From Actinomycetota bacterium (GTDB lineage Bacteria; Actinomycetota; AC-67), in the NCBI GenBank assembly GCA_040905475.1, contig JBBDRM010000050.1, positions 1 through 41,147 on the forward strand: a stretch of DNA of 41,147 bases. Direction: 5' to 3'. The notes beneath the pieces are model-generated. The model was not told where the DNA came from. It saw only the letters and a program-made list of their open reading frames with translations, and ran no database searches. Shown here one piece after another: positions 9,001-16,828 of this stretch (positions are counted from its first letter, which is position 1; each line of letters begins with the position of its first letter). The translations under genes and the position numbers were made by a program.

Positions 9001-9773
9001 GTTTTCGGCCAATCGGGATCATTCCTCCAGACCGTACCAAGGGGTATAAACAAGTCAGCTCTTCTCTCACGGGGGGAGGGCAGAGTAGGGGAGGCCATCA
9101 GCTGCAGACCAGCGAAGAACCGTCTCCCGACCGTTCGCCCGCTGTTCCCGTTCCCGGACGCGACGTTGTCGCCGAAACGGGAGGCAGGCTGAGGCGCGGC
9201 GACCAAACGCGCGCCAGGATCCTGGAGGCAGCCGAGGAGGTCTTCGGACTCCGCGGCTACCATGCGTCGTCGATCGTCGATATCACGCGCCGCGCCGGTG
9301 TCGGGCTCGGCACGTTCTACGTCTACTTCCCGAGCAAGATCGAGATCTACCGACATCTGTTGCGTTCTCGGCAGGAAGAGCTCTTTCGCACCGCGCGAGC
9401 CGTAACCGATGGTGCCGGCGACTATCGAGATACCTTGCGGGCCTCATTCGGTGCATTGTTGGATTGGCTGGGCAATCATCCATTCATCCCCCGGCTGATG
9501 CGCGAAGCCGACTTCGTCGACCCGGCGCTCATCACCGAACTCTATGCGCACCCCGGGGAGGAGTTCCGGAAGGGCCTCGAGCGCTTGATGGATCGCGGGG
9601 ATATCGCCAAGGCCGACGCGGAAGTCCTCGCGTGGTGTATCACCGGAATGACGGAGCTGGCGGCAATGCGGTTCCTGGTCTGGCAGGGCAAGGAACGAAT
9701 GGATCCCGAACATTTCGAGACGTTCCTCGAGATCCTGGCTCGCGCGCTCGCCGTTCAGCCACCGCCCGGCTGA
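8985..9773 (+). CDS. TetR/AcrR-family regulator of the acyl-CoA operon
   Basis: A 262-residue frame if read from ATG 8985. The DNA-binding domain (TRARILEAAEEVFGLRGYHA, then ITRRAGVGLGTFYVYFPSK) starts only at about residue 70, so an unusually long Pro/Ser-rich N-terminus precedes it. An alternative is CTG 9102, which has AGGGGAGG 7 nt upstream and a TATAAA box at 9045-9050 ahead of it and would give a normal-length protein. The ligand-binding half is helical with no distinctive motif. It is divergent from the SDR-crotonase-kinase-dehydrogenase operon, so repression of that operon with an acyl-CoA as inducer is the natural hypothesis. The stop lies 5 bp from the convergent arfB gene. Confidence 0.85.
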   Translation: MNEDSCFRPIGIIPPDRTKGYKQVSSSLTGGGQSRGGHQLQTSEEPSPDRSPAVPVPGRDVVAETGGRLRRGDQTRARILEAAEEVFGLRGYHASSIVDITRRAGVGLGTFYVYFPSKIEIYRHLLRSRQEELFRTARAVTDGAGDYRDTLRASFGALLDWLGNHPFIPRLMREADFVDPALITELYAHPGEEFRKGLERLMDRGDIAKADAEVLAWCITGMTELAAMRFLVWQGKERMDPEHFETFLEILARALAVQPPPG

Positions 9774-9778
9774 TCAGA

Positions 9779-10207
9779 TCAGTCGTCGTCGGGTCGGGCG
9801 CGCTGAAGCTTCACTTTGCTGCGGCTCTTCTTGCTCGCGAGTCGCCGCTCGCGGGCGGCCCTCGTCGGCTTGGTGGCGACGCGGGGTCGCGGCGGGGGGC
9901 GGAGCGCCTCGGCCAACTGATCGCGGAGCGTGTCGAGCGCCCGTTCCCGGTTCCGGGCTTGGGTGCGTTCTGTGGAGGACACCACCCGCAACCGGCCCCG
10001 TGCGTCGAGCTTTCTGCGCAACCGTGCGAGCGCTCGGCGCCGAAGCTCCGGCGTGAGCGCCGCCGACGCCGCGACGTCGAAGATGACCTCGACCCGCGTG
10101 TCTCGCTTGTTGACGTTCTGACCGCCGGGACCGCCCGAGCGCGAGAATCGCTCCGTCAGCTCGGCAGCCGGGATCACGACCCCGCGGCCGACGCGCAGAT
10201 CGTCCAC
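9779..10207 (-). CDS. arfB: Alternative ribosome-rescue factor / peptidyl-tRNA hydrolase ArfB
   Basis: A 142-residue class-I release-factor-like protein. The GGPGGQNVNK segment (25-34) carries the GGQ tripeptide that hydrolyses peptidyl-tRNA. The C-terminal ~35 residues are very basic (ATKPTRAARERRLASKKSRSK split over that tail), which in ArfB/YaeJ enters the empty mRNA channel of stalled ribosomes. It has no codon-recognition domain, as expected for the family. It lies downstream of a crotonase gene on the same strand with 1 nt between them. Confidence 0.93.
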   Translation of the reverse strand: MDDLRVGRGVVIPAAELTERFSRSGGPGGQNVNKRDTRVEVIFDVAASAALTPELRRRALARLRRKLDARGRLRVVSSTERTQARNRERALDTLRDQLAEALRPPPRPRVATKPTRAARERRLASKKSRSKVKLQRARPDDD

Positions 10208-10208
10208 G

Positions 10209-10946
10209 CTAGAACCTCGGCTCGCGCTTCTCGAGCATCGCGCGCATGGCCTCGCCTGCTTGCCCCGACTCGAACGCGGCGACGAGCCGGTCGATGCTGC
10301 GCCGCGCCGCCGCGCGATACGCCTCGTCGGTCCAATCGCGGAGCACGCGCTTCTGCTCGATCAGACCGGCCGGCGCGAACCGCGCGATCTTGTCCGCCCA
10401 CGCGAGCGCTTCGCTCTCCAGTGCATCGGGTCGTGCGACCCGGTTCACGAGCCCGATCCGATGGGCCTCAGCGGCGTCGATCATGTCGCCGTCGAAGACC
10501 AGCGAGGACGTGTGACCCAGCCCGCAGATCTGCACAAGCCACCACGCGTCGATCACGCTCGGGATGCCGACCTGTATCTCGGGCATGCCGAAGCGGGAAC
10601 CGGCCGACGCGACCCGGAGATCGCACGCGGCGGCCACCTCGAGGTGTGCGCCGAGGCACGGTCCGTCGACGACCGCGATCACCGGCGCATCGAGATCGCG
10701 GATCGCGCGGCAGGACTCGTGGAGCGCGGTGATGAACCGGCGCGCGCTGTCACCGCCGAAGGCGGCCATCTCGCGCACGTCGGCCCCGGCTCCCGAGCAG
10801 AAGAGCACGGCCACACGCGGGGGATCGGCCGCGATCGTTCGGAACGCGTCGTCGAGGGCCGCGATCATGGACGAACCGAGGAGGTTCAGCGGAGGCGCGT
10901 CGAGGCGGAGGATCTCGACGTCGCCGCGCCGCTCGCGCGTGATCAC
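10209..10946 (-). CDS. Enoyl-CoA hydratase/isomerase family protein
   Basis: A 245-residue crotonase-fold protein with a GTG start (MITRERRGDVEILRL). Typical landmarks are present: the N-terminal substrate loop PPLNLLGSSM, a first oxyanion loop that is shortened (CSGAGADVREM), the second loop DGPCLGAHLEVAAACDLRVA and the FGMPEIQVGIPSVIDAWWL region. The usual AGG of the first oxyanion loop is replaced by SGAGADV, so activity may differ from true hydratases. It starts 4 nt after the HAD phosphatase gene and runs into arfB, so the three genes are probably co-transcribed. Confidence 0.87.
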   Translation of the reverse strand: MITRERRGDVEILRLDAPPLNLLGSSMIAALDDAFRTIAADPPRVAVLFCSGAGADVREMAAFGGDSARRFITALHESCRAIRDLDAPVIAVVDGPCLGAHLEVAAACDLRVASAGSRFGMPEIQVGIPSVIDAWWLVQICGLGHTSSLVFDGDMIDAAEAHRIGLVNRVARPDALESEALAWADKIARFAPAGLIEQKRVLRDWTDEAYRAAARRSIDRLVAAFESGQAGEAMRAMLEKREPRF

Positions 10947-10950
10947 TCGG

Positions 10951-11730
10951 TCAGGCGCGCTTCGGCCGCCGCGCCGCCCAGAATCCGACAGCCATACCCG
11001 CCCCGAACATCGCCGCGCCGCCGAGCGCGCTCGGGATACCGATCAGAAGGGCCCGGCGCCGGGTGCGGAGCTCATGGATCGGCCAGCCGCGCGCGCGCGC
11101 GATGCGACGGAGGGCGTGATCCGGGTTGACGGCATGCGGATTCCCGACCGACTCCAGTAGTGGCAGGTCGTTGATCGAGTCGGAGTAGGCGGCGGAGTCG
11201 CGCATCTCGATGCCGCGCTCGTCGGCGAGCTCGGCGGCGATCTTCGCCTTGGCCGGGCCGTGCGCGATCTCTCCGACCAACTCGCCCGTGTAGCGGCCGT
11301 GCTCGTCGATACCGGCGATGGTGCCGCGCGCGCCGGTCATCCCCAGCCCGGAAGCGACGAGCTCCGCGAGCTCCTGAGGGGCGGCGGTCAGGAGCCAGGT
11401 CTGGTCGCCGGCCTCGTTGTGCTGGCGGATGACCGCCGCGATGTCCGCGTAAACCCGCGGAAGGACCTGCTCCTCCGCGATCTCCCGGCCGAGCGCGCGG
11501 ATCTCCGCGGCGTCGCGGCCCTTCACGAACTCGAGCGCGGCGTTCCGAGAGCTCTCCATCCCCGCCTCGGTCTCTTTGCCGAAAGATCGGAAGACGAACT
11601 GGCCCCATGCGAGGCGAGCGATGTCCCGCGCGCGGTAAAAGTCGCGGTCGTACATCCCGCGCGCGAGCAGGAACAAGCTCGAGCCGGGAACGAGCGTCTT
11701 GTCGAGGTCGAAGAACGCGGCGCGTGCCAT
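10951..11730 (-). CDS. HAD-superfamily subclass IB phosphatase
   Basis: A 259-residue protein. I chose the ATG at 11730, which puts the catalytic DxD (FFDLDKT, Asp8 and Asp10) at the usual distance from the N-terminus. A longer frame to 11817 adds an unrelated Arg-rich stretch. Motif IV is SDSINDLPLLESVG and a HAD-IB cap lies between the motifs. The family includes phosphoserine phosphatase and the C-terminal half of lysophosphatidate-type enzymes. The C-terminus has a single predicted membrane segment (IGIPSALGGAAMFGAGMAVGFW), so the enzyme is likely membrane-attached. The substrate is unknown. First gene of a three-gene minus-strand set. Confidence 0.88.
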   Translation of the reverse strand: MARAAFFDLDKTLVPGSSLFLLARGMYDRDFYRARDIARLAWGQFVFRSFGKETEAGMESSRNAALEFVKGRDAAEIRALGREIAEEQVLPRVYADIAAVIRQHNEAGDQTWLLTAAPQELAELVASGLGMTGARGTIAGIDEHGRYTGELVGEIAHGPAKAKIAAELADERGIEMRDSAAYSDSINDLPLLESVGNPHAVNPDHALRRIARARGWPIHELRTRRRALLIGIPSALGGAAMFGAGMAVGFWAARRPKRA

Positions 11731-11810
11731 GACGCCGACAAGCCTACCCCTCGGGCTCCGGACGGCCCGGGTCGCGGGGGTGATCACATCTGCTCGTTCA
11801 GCGGAACGCC

Positions 11811-11845
11811 GACCCAAAACCGCCGCTGAGCGTACGTTTTGGGTC
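11811..11845. repeat. Dispersed hairpin repeat, copy 1
   Basis: Perfect 10-bp arms GACCCAAAAC / GTTTTGGGTC enclose a 15-nt loop with CGCTGAGCGTA. It lies in the 224-bp gap between two minus-strand genes. A second copy is at 20101-20135. Both loops share CGCT(G/C)AGCGTA and both copies follow an ATCTGCTCG-like sequence ~20 nt upstream. Two stem pairs differ between copies in a compensatory way. Confidence 0.7.
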
Positions 11846-11954
11846 TCCCCTCCCGAGGAATCGAGAGGATCGGCGCGAACGACCCCGCCCCGTCCAGCGC
11901 GGAACGCATCCGAGGCGCGATCCAGACGAGTCGACGCCGTCCTCCTGGAACCGA

Positions 11955-14057
11955 CTACTCAGTCGTTGGTTTCGTCGCGCCCAGGGACCGCCCCCGCCTG
12001 GGCGGCGCCAGCAGCGGACCGTAGAAGGCGGCGGCGGCCAGCAGGAACGTGGGCGTCACGACGATGATCCCGGTGTCGTTGGACGCCATTGCGGCCGCTC
12101 CTCCGACGACCGCGGCGACAAGGGCCGCGCGCCGGCCCGGCATCCCCCAGAACCCGCGCGCGAGCAGATCCATCCGACGCAGCAGCAGCAGGAGCACGGG
12201 CACTGAGATCACGATCGCGACGGGCAGCCAGATGGTGGTCCCGGTGATCTCGAGGAACGACGACAGCTTGCGTCCGATCAGTGGTCCGACCGGCGTTCCC
12301 CCGGCGAGTTCGCGGCCGATGTGCGATCGGCTCTCCGGCGACGAGAGCACGTCGAGGACCGCCAGGGTGGAGGCGGCGAGAACGGTCGCGATCCCGATCC
12401 CGACAGCGGCGGCACGATCGAGCCGGCGTCCGGCCGCCAGCACCACGAACACGCCGAACGCCGGGACGAGGGTGAACGGTGCGCCGAACTTGCTCCCAAA
12501 CGCGGGCGCGCCGGCGAGCAGCGCCACGGCCGCTAGCGGCACGGCCGCCGTCGCCGCGCGCCCCTTCGCGCCGACGGAGGCGTCGACCCAGGACGCTCCC
12601 GCGACGAGCGCCCCGGCGAGCAAGACGCCGAGCATGCCCTCGTCGATCCCGTAAAAGCGCCCGCCGCCCGCGATCTGGATACCGAGCGCGGACCGGGCGG
12701 ACAGAGGGGTCCCGGCGAACAGATCGCCGGCGACGAGCGCGACATCGAGCAGCGCGATCGCGCCGAGGCCGTGCCGCACCCCGAGCGTCACTCGCGCGCA
12801 CGTAGCGACGCCGACGGCGAGCGCCAGCGCCCACCAACCCACCGGCGCGACGCCGTCCCCTAGCAGCGGGGCCAGCATGAAGCCCGCTGGGGCGGCGGCG
12901 ACGGCGAGGAGTCCGGTCGCGATGAGATCGCGCCCGCGCCGGGGGAGGCGCTCACGGTCCGGCGCGCGCCCGCGGCCTGCCGCCACGGCCAGGAACGCCA
13001 TGAGCGACAACGCCGCCCCGAGGATCATCCAGATGCGGGTCAAGGGTTGCCGCGACGCCCGTGCGAGGTCGAACTCCGCGTCGAGCTCGGCCGCCGTCCG
13101 CAACGGATCGGCCGATGCGGCGAAGCGCGCGGCCCGTCCCTGCATCTCTTCGGGAACCGCGACGCCGGCGCGTTCAAGGATCGTCGGCGCGAGGTCGGTG
13201 AGCGCGAGCACGCCCGGCCGTCGCGTGGTTCCGCTGAACGGAAGCCCGCGCGCGCCGGACAGCGCTACCGCCGCGAGGTGCGTCCCGCTACGAACCCGGG
13301 CCAGCGGCGGCACGAGCGACGCGACGATGAGCGTGTCGCCGGGATCGAGCAACGTGCGTACCTCGGCGGTGAAATCGTTCGCCTCGCGGAGCGCGCGCGC
13401 TATCCAAGGTGCGCGATCCGACGGCTCGCCGGCGAACGCCTGGTCCGCGCGCACGGTGTCGCCGAGGTCCACGACGACGAGCGTCGCCCAGCTGAGCGTG
13501 CGCGACAACGACGCGAGCAGGGCCTGGTAGTCGGTGCGGCGCCCGGCCGGCGAAGACGGGTCGGTTCGCCAGGTTTGAGGGATGAGCCGCGGCCGGCCCG
13601 GGGACGGATCGACGGCGATCGACAGGTCGGCGCGCATCGCGGCACGGCGGGCGGGCGCGTCGGTTCGGTCTTCGCCGGACGCGTCACCGATCGCGGCGGC
13701 CCCGAGTCCGGCGCGGCTCAGCGCTTCGCCGAGCGCCCCGGCGAGGACGCCGCGTCCGGCGTCCGTGTCGGGCGGACCCGGTTCGACTTCCGCCGCGGCG
13801 CCGGCGCCGAGCGTGGTGTAAGCGGCCGATCGCAGCAGGACTTGATCCGCGGAGGACGTTCGGGTCCGCGTCGCCAGAAGCCCCACCGATCCGAGCGACG
13901 CGAACGCCTCCGAAGCCCGCCAGTCCTCGATGGTGGTCCCGTCTACCGTGAGGAGGACGATGCGGCCCGAGCCTTGCCGGGCGTGGGCGGAGGCGGCCGG
14001 GACGGCGGTCCATGCGATCCAGACGGCGAGCACCGGCACGAGGACGCGGCGGAGCAC
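11955..14057 (-). CDS. Large membrane protein with alkaline-phosphatase-like ectodomain
   Basis: About 700 residues from GTG 14057. The open frame continues upstream, but there it lies antisense to tldD. A signal or anchor segment (VLVPVLAVWIAWTAVPAASA) opens the protein. The next ~300 residues resemble a phosphatase/sulfatase-like fold: RIVLLTVDGTTIEDW, WATLVVVDLGDT, TDLAPTILERAGV. The order of these strands is typical, but the usual metal-binding Asp/His set is incomplete. From about residue 320 at least eight hydrophobic segments follow, with a GGGRFYGIDEGMLGVLLAGA motif between them that recurs in related membrane proteins. A role in envelope polymer metabolism is possible; I do not know the family's function. 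It is divergent from tldD. Confidence 0.7.
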   Translation of the reverse strand: MLRRVLVPVLAVWIAWTAVPAASAHARQGSGRIVLLTVDGTTIEDWRASEAFASLGSVGLLATRTRTSSADQVLLRSAAYTTLGAGAAAEVEPGPPDTDAGRGVLAGALGEALSRAGLGAAAIGDASGEDRTDAPARRAAMRADLSIAVDPSPGRPRLIPQTWRTDPSSPAGRRTDYQALLASLSRTLSWATLVVVDLGDTVRADQAFAGEPSDRAPWIARALREANDFTAEVRTLLDPGDTLIVASLVPPLARVRSGTHLAAVALSGARGLPFSGTTRRPGVLALTDLAPTILERAGVAVPEEMQGRAARFAASADPLRTAAELDAEFDLARASRQPLTRIWMILGAALSLMAFLAVAAGRGRAPDRERLPRRGRDLIATGLLAVAAAPAGFMLAPLLGDGVAPVGWWALALAVGVATCARVTLGVRHGLGAIALLDVALVAGDLFAGTPLSARSALGIQIAGGGRFYGIDEGMLGVLLAGALVAGASWVDASVGAKGRAATAAVPLAAVALLAGAPAFGSKFGAPFTLVPAFGVFVVLAAGRRLDRAAAVGIGIATVLAASTLAVLDVLSSPESRSHIGRELAGGTPVGPLIGRKLSSFLEITGTTIWLPVAIVISVPVLLLLLRRMDLLARGFWGMPGRRAALVAAVVGGAAAMASNDTGIIVVTPTFLLAAAAFYGPLLAPPRRGRSLGATKPTTE

Positions 14058-14093
14058 GCGAGCGAGTGTACAGACCGCTAGGATGCCGCGCGC

Positions 14094-15476
14094 ATGATCG
14101 ATGACGGCGCTCTCCGTAAGGTGCTCTCGGCCGCGCTCGCCACCGGCGGAGAGTTCGCGGAGCTGTACGCCGAGAAGCGCCGCTCGACCTCCGTTCATCT
14201 CGAGGAGCGCAAGGTCGAGGAGGTAACCAGCGGGAGCGATCGCGGTGCCGGCGTGCGGGTCATCCGCGGCAATTCCACGGCCTACGCGTACACGAACCGG
14301 CTGGACCCCGACGCCCTGGTCGATGCCGCGCGCGTCGCGGCCGCGGCCCTCACCGACGAGCCCAAGGTGACGGTGGCCGACCTCCGTCACCAGCCCGAGC
14401 GGGTGCTCAATCCGGCGAGGATCCCACCGGACGACGTGGAGACGGTGCGCAAGGTCGACGTCGTGCGCGAGATGGACGAAGGTGCGCGCGGCGCAGGCGG
14501 CGAGGTTCGCCAGGTGATCGCCTCGTATTCCGAGGGCGCCCAAGAGGTGCTCATAGCCAACAGCGAGGGCTGGGTGATCGGAGATCGCCGCGTGCGCACG
14601 CGTCTGGCGTGCACGGTCGTCGCAGCCCGCGACGGGAACGTTCAGACGGGATCGTGGAACCCCGGCGCCAGCTCCGGATTCGAGCTCATCGACGAACATC
14701 CGCCCGCGCAGGTCGGAGCGAAGGCCGCGGCGCAAGCGATCGTCATGCTCGACGCGGTCGGTGCGCCGGCCGGTGAGATGCCGGTCGTGCTCGCGCCGGG
14801 CGGCGGCGGTGTGCTCTTCCACGAAGCGAGCGGCCACGGGCTCGAGGCCGATCTCATCAGCAAGGGCGCGAGCGTCTACCGCGATCGCACCGGCGAGAAG
14901 ATCGGAAGTGAGCTGCTATCCGCGGTCGACGACGGCTCCGTCCCCGGCTTGTGGGGCTCGTTCGCGTACGACGACGAGGGAACCCCCTCGCAGCGGACGC
15001 TTCTCTTCGAGCGCGGCGTGCTGACCGGCGCGATGACCGACTTCCTTCGAGCGCGCTCGATGGGATTGACGCGGACCGGGAACGGCCGCCGGCAGTCGTA
15101 CGCGCACCTGCCGATCCCGCGCATGTCGAACTCGAACATCCTGCCGGGAACCGACGACCCCGAAGCGATCATCCGGGACGTGAAGAACGGGCTCTACGCG
15201 AAGTCGTTCGCCGGCGGTCAGGTCAACACGGCCACCGGCGACTTCGTCTTCGGGCTCTCCGAGGCCTACCTGATCTCCAACGGCGAGCTCACGCGGCCGG
15301 TGCGAGGCGCGAACCTCGTGGGCAATGGGCCGCAGGTCCTGGCCCTGATCGACGCCGTGGGCAGCGACTACGAGGTTTGGTGGGGCGTCTGCGGCAAGGA
15401 CGGCCAGGGCGTTCCGGTCACGTGCGGGATGCCGACGCTGCGGATCGCGCGTATCACGGTCGGGGGGACGGGATGA
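14094..15476 (+). CDS. tldD: TldD metallopeptidase subunit
   Basis: A 460-residue protein of the TldD/PmbA family, the normal length. The zinc motif HEASGH (243-248) sits in GGGGVLFHEASGHGLEAD. A C-terminal Cys within VTCGMPTLRI fits the third zinc ligand known for TldD. TldD pairs with TldE to degrade unfolded peptides and mature modified peptides such as microcin B17 and CcdA-type antitoxins. The downstream tldE overlaps by 4 nt (ATGA), consistent with stoichiometric synthesis. It starts 36 bp from the divergent membrane-protein gene. Confidence 0.95.
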   Translation: MIDDGALRKVLSAALATGGEFAELYAEKRRSTSVHLEERKVEEVTSGSDRGAGVRVIRGNSTAYAYTNRLDPDALVDAARVAAAALTDEPKVTVADLRHQPERVLNPARIPPDDVETVRKVDVVREMDEGARGAGGEVRQVIASYSEGAQEVLIANSEGWVIGDRRVRTRLACTVVAARDGNVQTGSWNPGASSGFELIDEHPPAQVGAKAAAQAIVMLDAVGAPAGEMPVVLAPGGGGVLFHEASGHGLEADLISKGASVYRDRTGEKIGSELLSAVDDGSVPGLWGSFAYDDEGTPSQRTLLFERGVLTGAMTDFLRARSMGLTRTGNGRRQSYAHLPIPRMSNSNILPGTDDPEAIIRDVKNGLYAKSFAGGQVNTATGDFVFGLSEAYLISNGELTRPVRGANLVGNGPQVLALIDAVGSDYEVWWGVCGKDGQGVPVTCGMPTLRIARITVGGTG

Positions 15477-16828
15477 GCTCGACCGAGGAGCTTCTGGCGC
15501 TCGCGCGCGGTGCGCTCGAGGCGGCGAAGCCCGGCGAGGCCGTCGAGGCCTACGCGGCATGGGGTCGCGAGACCGAGGTGAAGGTTTACGAGGGCGAGGT
15601 CGAGTCGCTCACGAGCGCCGAGTCGAGTGGCGTCGGCGTTCGCGTCATCGTCGAAGGAAGGCTCGGCTACGCGTACGCCGCCGATCCGGATCGAGCCGAG
15701 CTCGCGGAGCTCGTCCAGCGTGCCCGCACCAACGCCGCGCTCGCCGCGCCCGATGAGGGAAACGTGCTGCCCGAGCCGCGACCGATCCCGCCGCTCGAGG
15801 GGATCCTCCTCCCGGAGCTCCTCGATGCCTCCACCGAAGACAAGGTGCGGCTCGCGATGGAGATCGAGCGCGCGTGTCGCGCGGCCGACGCGCGCGTGAC
15901 CGGCGTCGAGACCTCGCAATACGGCGAGGGGATCGGGCGAGCCGCGATCGCCTCGACGGCCGGCGTGGAAGCGGCCGGGGAGCGCGGCGACTGCTGGGCG
16001 GTCGGGGTGGCGCTCGCCGGAGCCAACGGCGAAACGCAGACCGGGTTCGGGCTTCGCATCGGGCGCCGGCCCGGTGATCTCGACGTCGACGGTGCGGGAC
16101 GGGAAGCGGCGCAGCGCGCCGTTGTGATGCTCGGGGCGCACAAGCCGAAGACCGAACGCATGGCGGTCCTGCTCGATCCGATCTCGGCGGCGTCGTTCCT
16201 GGGCGTGGTCGTGGCCGGACTGACGGCCGAGGCGGTGTTGAAGGGGCGCTCCTTGTTCGCGGACAAGATGGGGGAGCCGGTTGCGTCGGATGTGGTGCGC
16301 TTGGTGGACGACGGGCGGGCCCTCGAGGGTCCGGGCGCCGAACCGTTCGACGGCGAAGGGGTGCCGACCGGGCGGACGTCGCTGATCGAGGCCGGCGTTC
16401 TGAACGCCTTCCTCCACAACACGTACACCGCGACGCGGATGGGGGCGACGTCGACGGGGAACGCGCGGCGCGGCGGGTTCAAGTCGACGCCCGGCGTCGC
16501 GCCGACGAACCTGATCCTCGAGCCGGGCACGGAGACCCCGGATGAGCTCTACGCGAAAGCGGGCCGGGCGCTGCTCGTTCATGAGCTGATCGGTGTGCAC
16601 TCGGGCGCGAACCCGATCTCCGGCGACTTCTCCGTGGGCGCGACCGGAGTGCTGATCGAGGGAGGGGTCGCAGGGGCGCCCGTTCGCGAGGTAACGATCG
16701 CCTCCAACGTTCTCGAGATCCTTCGCGGTATCGTCGCCGTCGGGAACGACATCCGTTACCTCCCGTTCGGAGGATCGATCGGTACGCCGACGATCCTGAT
16801 CGGCGAGATGACCGTCGCGGGGACCTGA
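15473..16828 (+). CDS. tldE: TldE/PmbA metallopeptidase partner subunit
   Basis: A 451-residue paralogue of TldD that lacks HExxxH, as expected for the non-zinc subunit. The equivalent region reads MAVLLDPISAASFLGVVVAGL. Typical family features include the C-terminal FLHNTYTATRMG and SGDFSVGATGVLIEGG segments. The ATG overlaps the tldD stop (ATGA), and its own stop overlaps the next ATG (TGATG), so all three genes appear translationally coupled. It forms the heterodimeric protease with TldD in the cytoplasm. Confidence 0.94.
   Translation: MSSTEELLALARGALEAAKPGEAVEAYAAWGRETEVKVYEGEVESLTSAESSGVGVRVIVEGRLGYAYAADPDRAELAELVQRARTNAALAAPDEGNVLPEPRPIPPLEGILLPELLDASTEDKVRLAMEIERACRAADARVTGVETSQYGEGIGRAAIASTAGVEAAGERGDCWAVGVALAGANGETQTGFGLRIGRRPGDLDVDGAGREAAQRAVVMLGAHKPKTERMAVLLDPISAASFLGVVVAGLTAEAVLKGRSLFADKMGEPVASDVVRLVDDGRALEGPGAEPFDGEGVPTGRTSLIEAGVLNAFLHNTYTATRMGATSTGNARRGGFKSTPGVAPTNLILEPGTETPDELYAKAGRALLVHELIGVHSGANPISGDFSVGATGVLIEGGVAGAPVREVTIASNVLEILRGIVAVGNDIRYLPFGGSIGTPTILIGEMTVAGT

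Noticed and set aside
14058-14837. N-terminal extension of the membrane-protein frame
   Set aside because: Lies antisense to tldD, whose family identity is certain. A signal-like segment begins right after GTG 14057.
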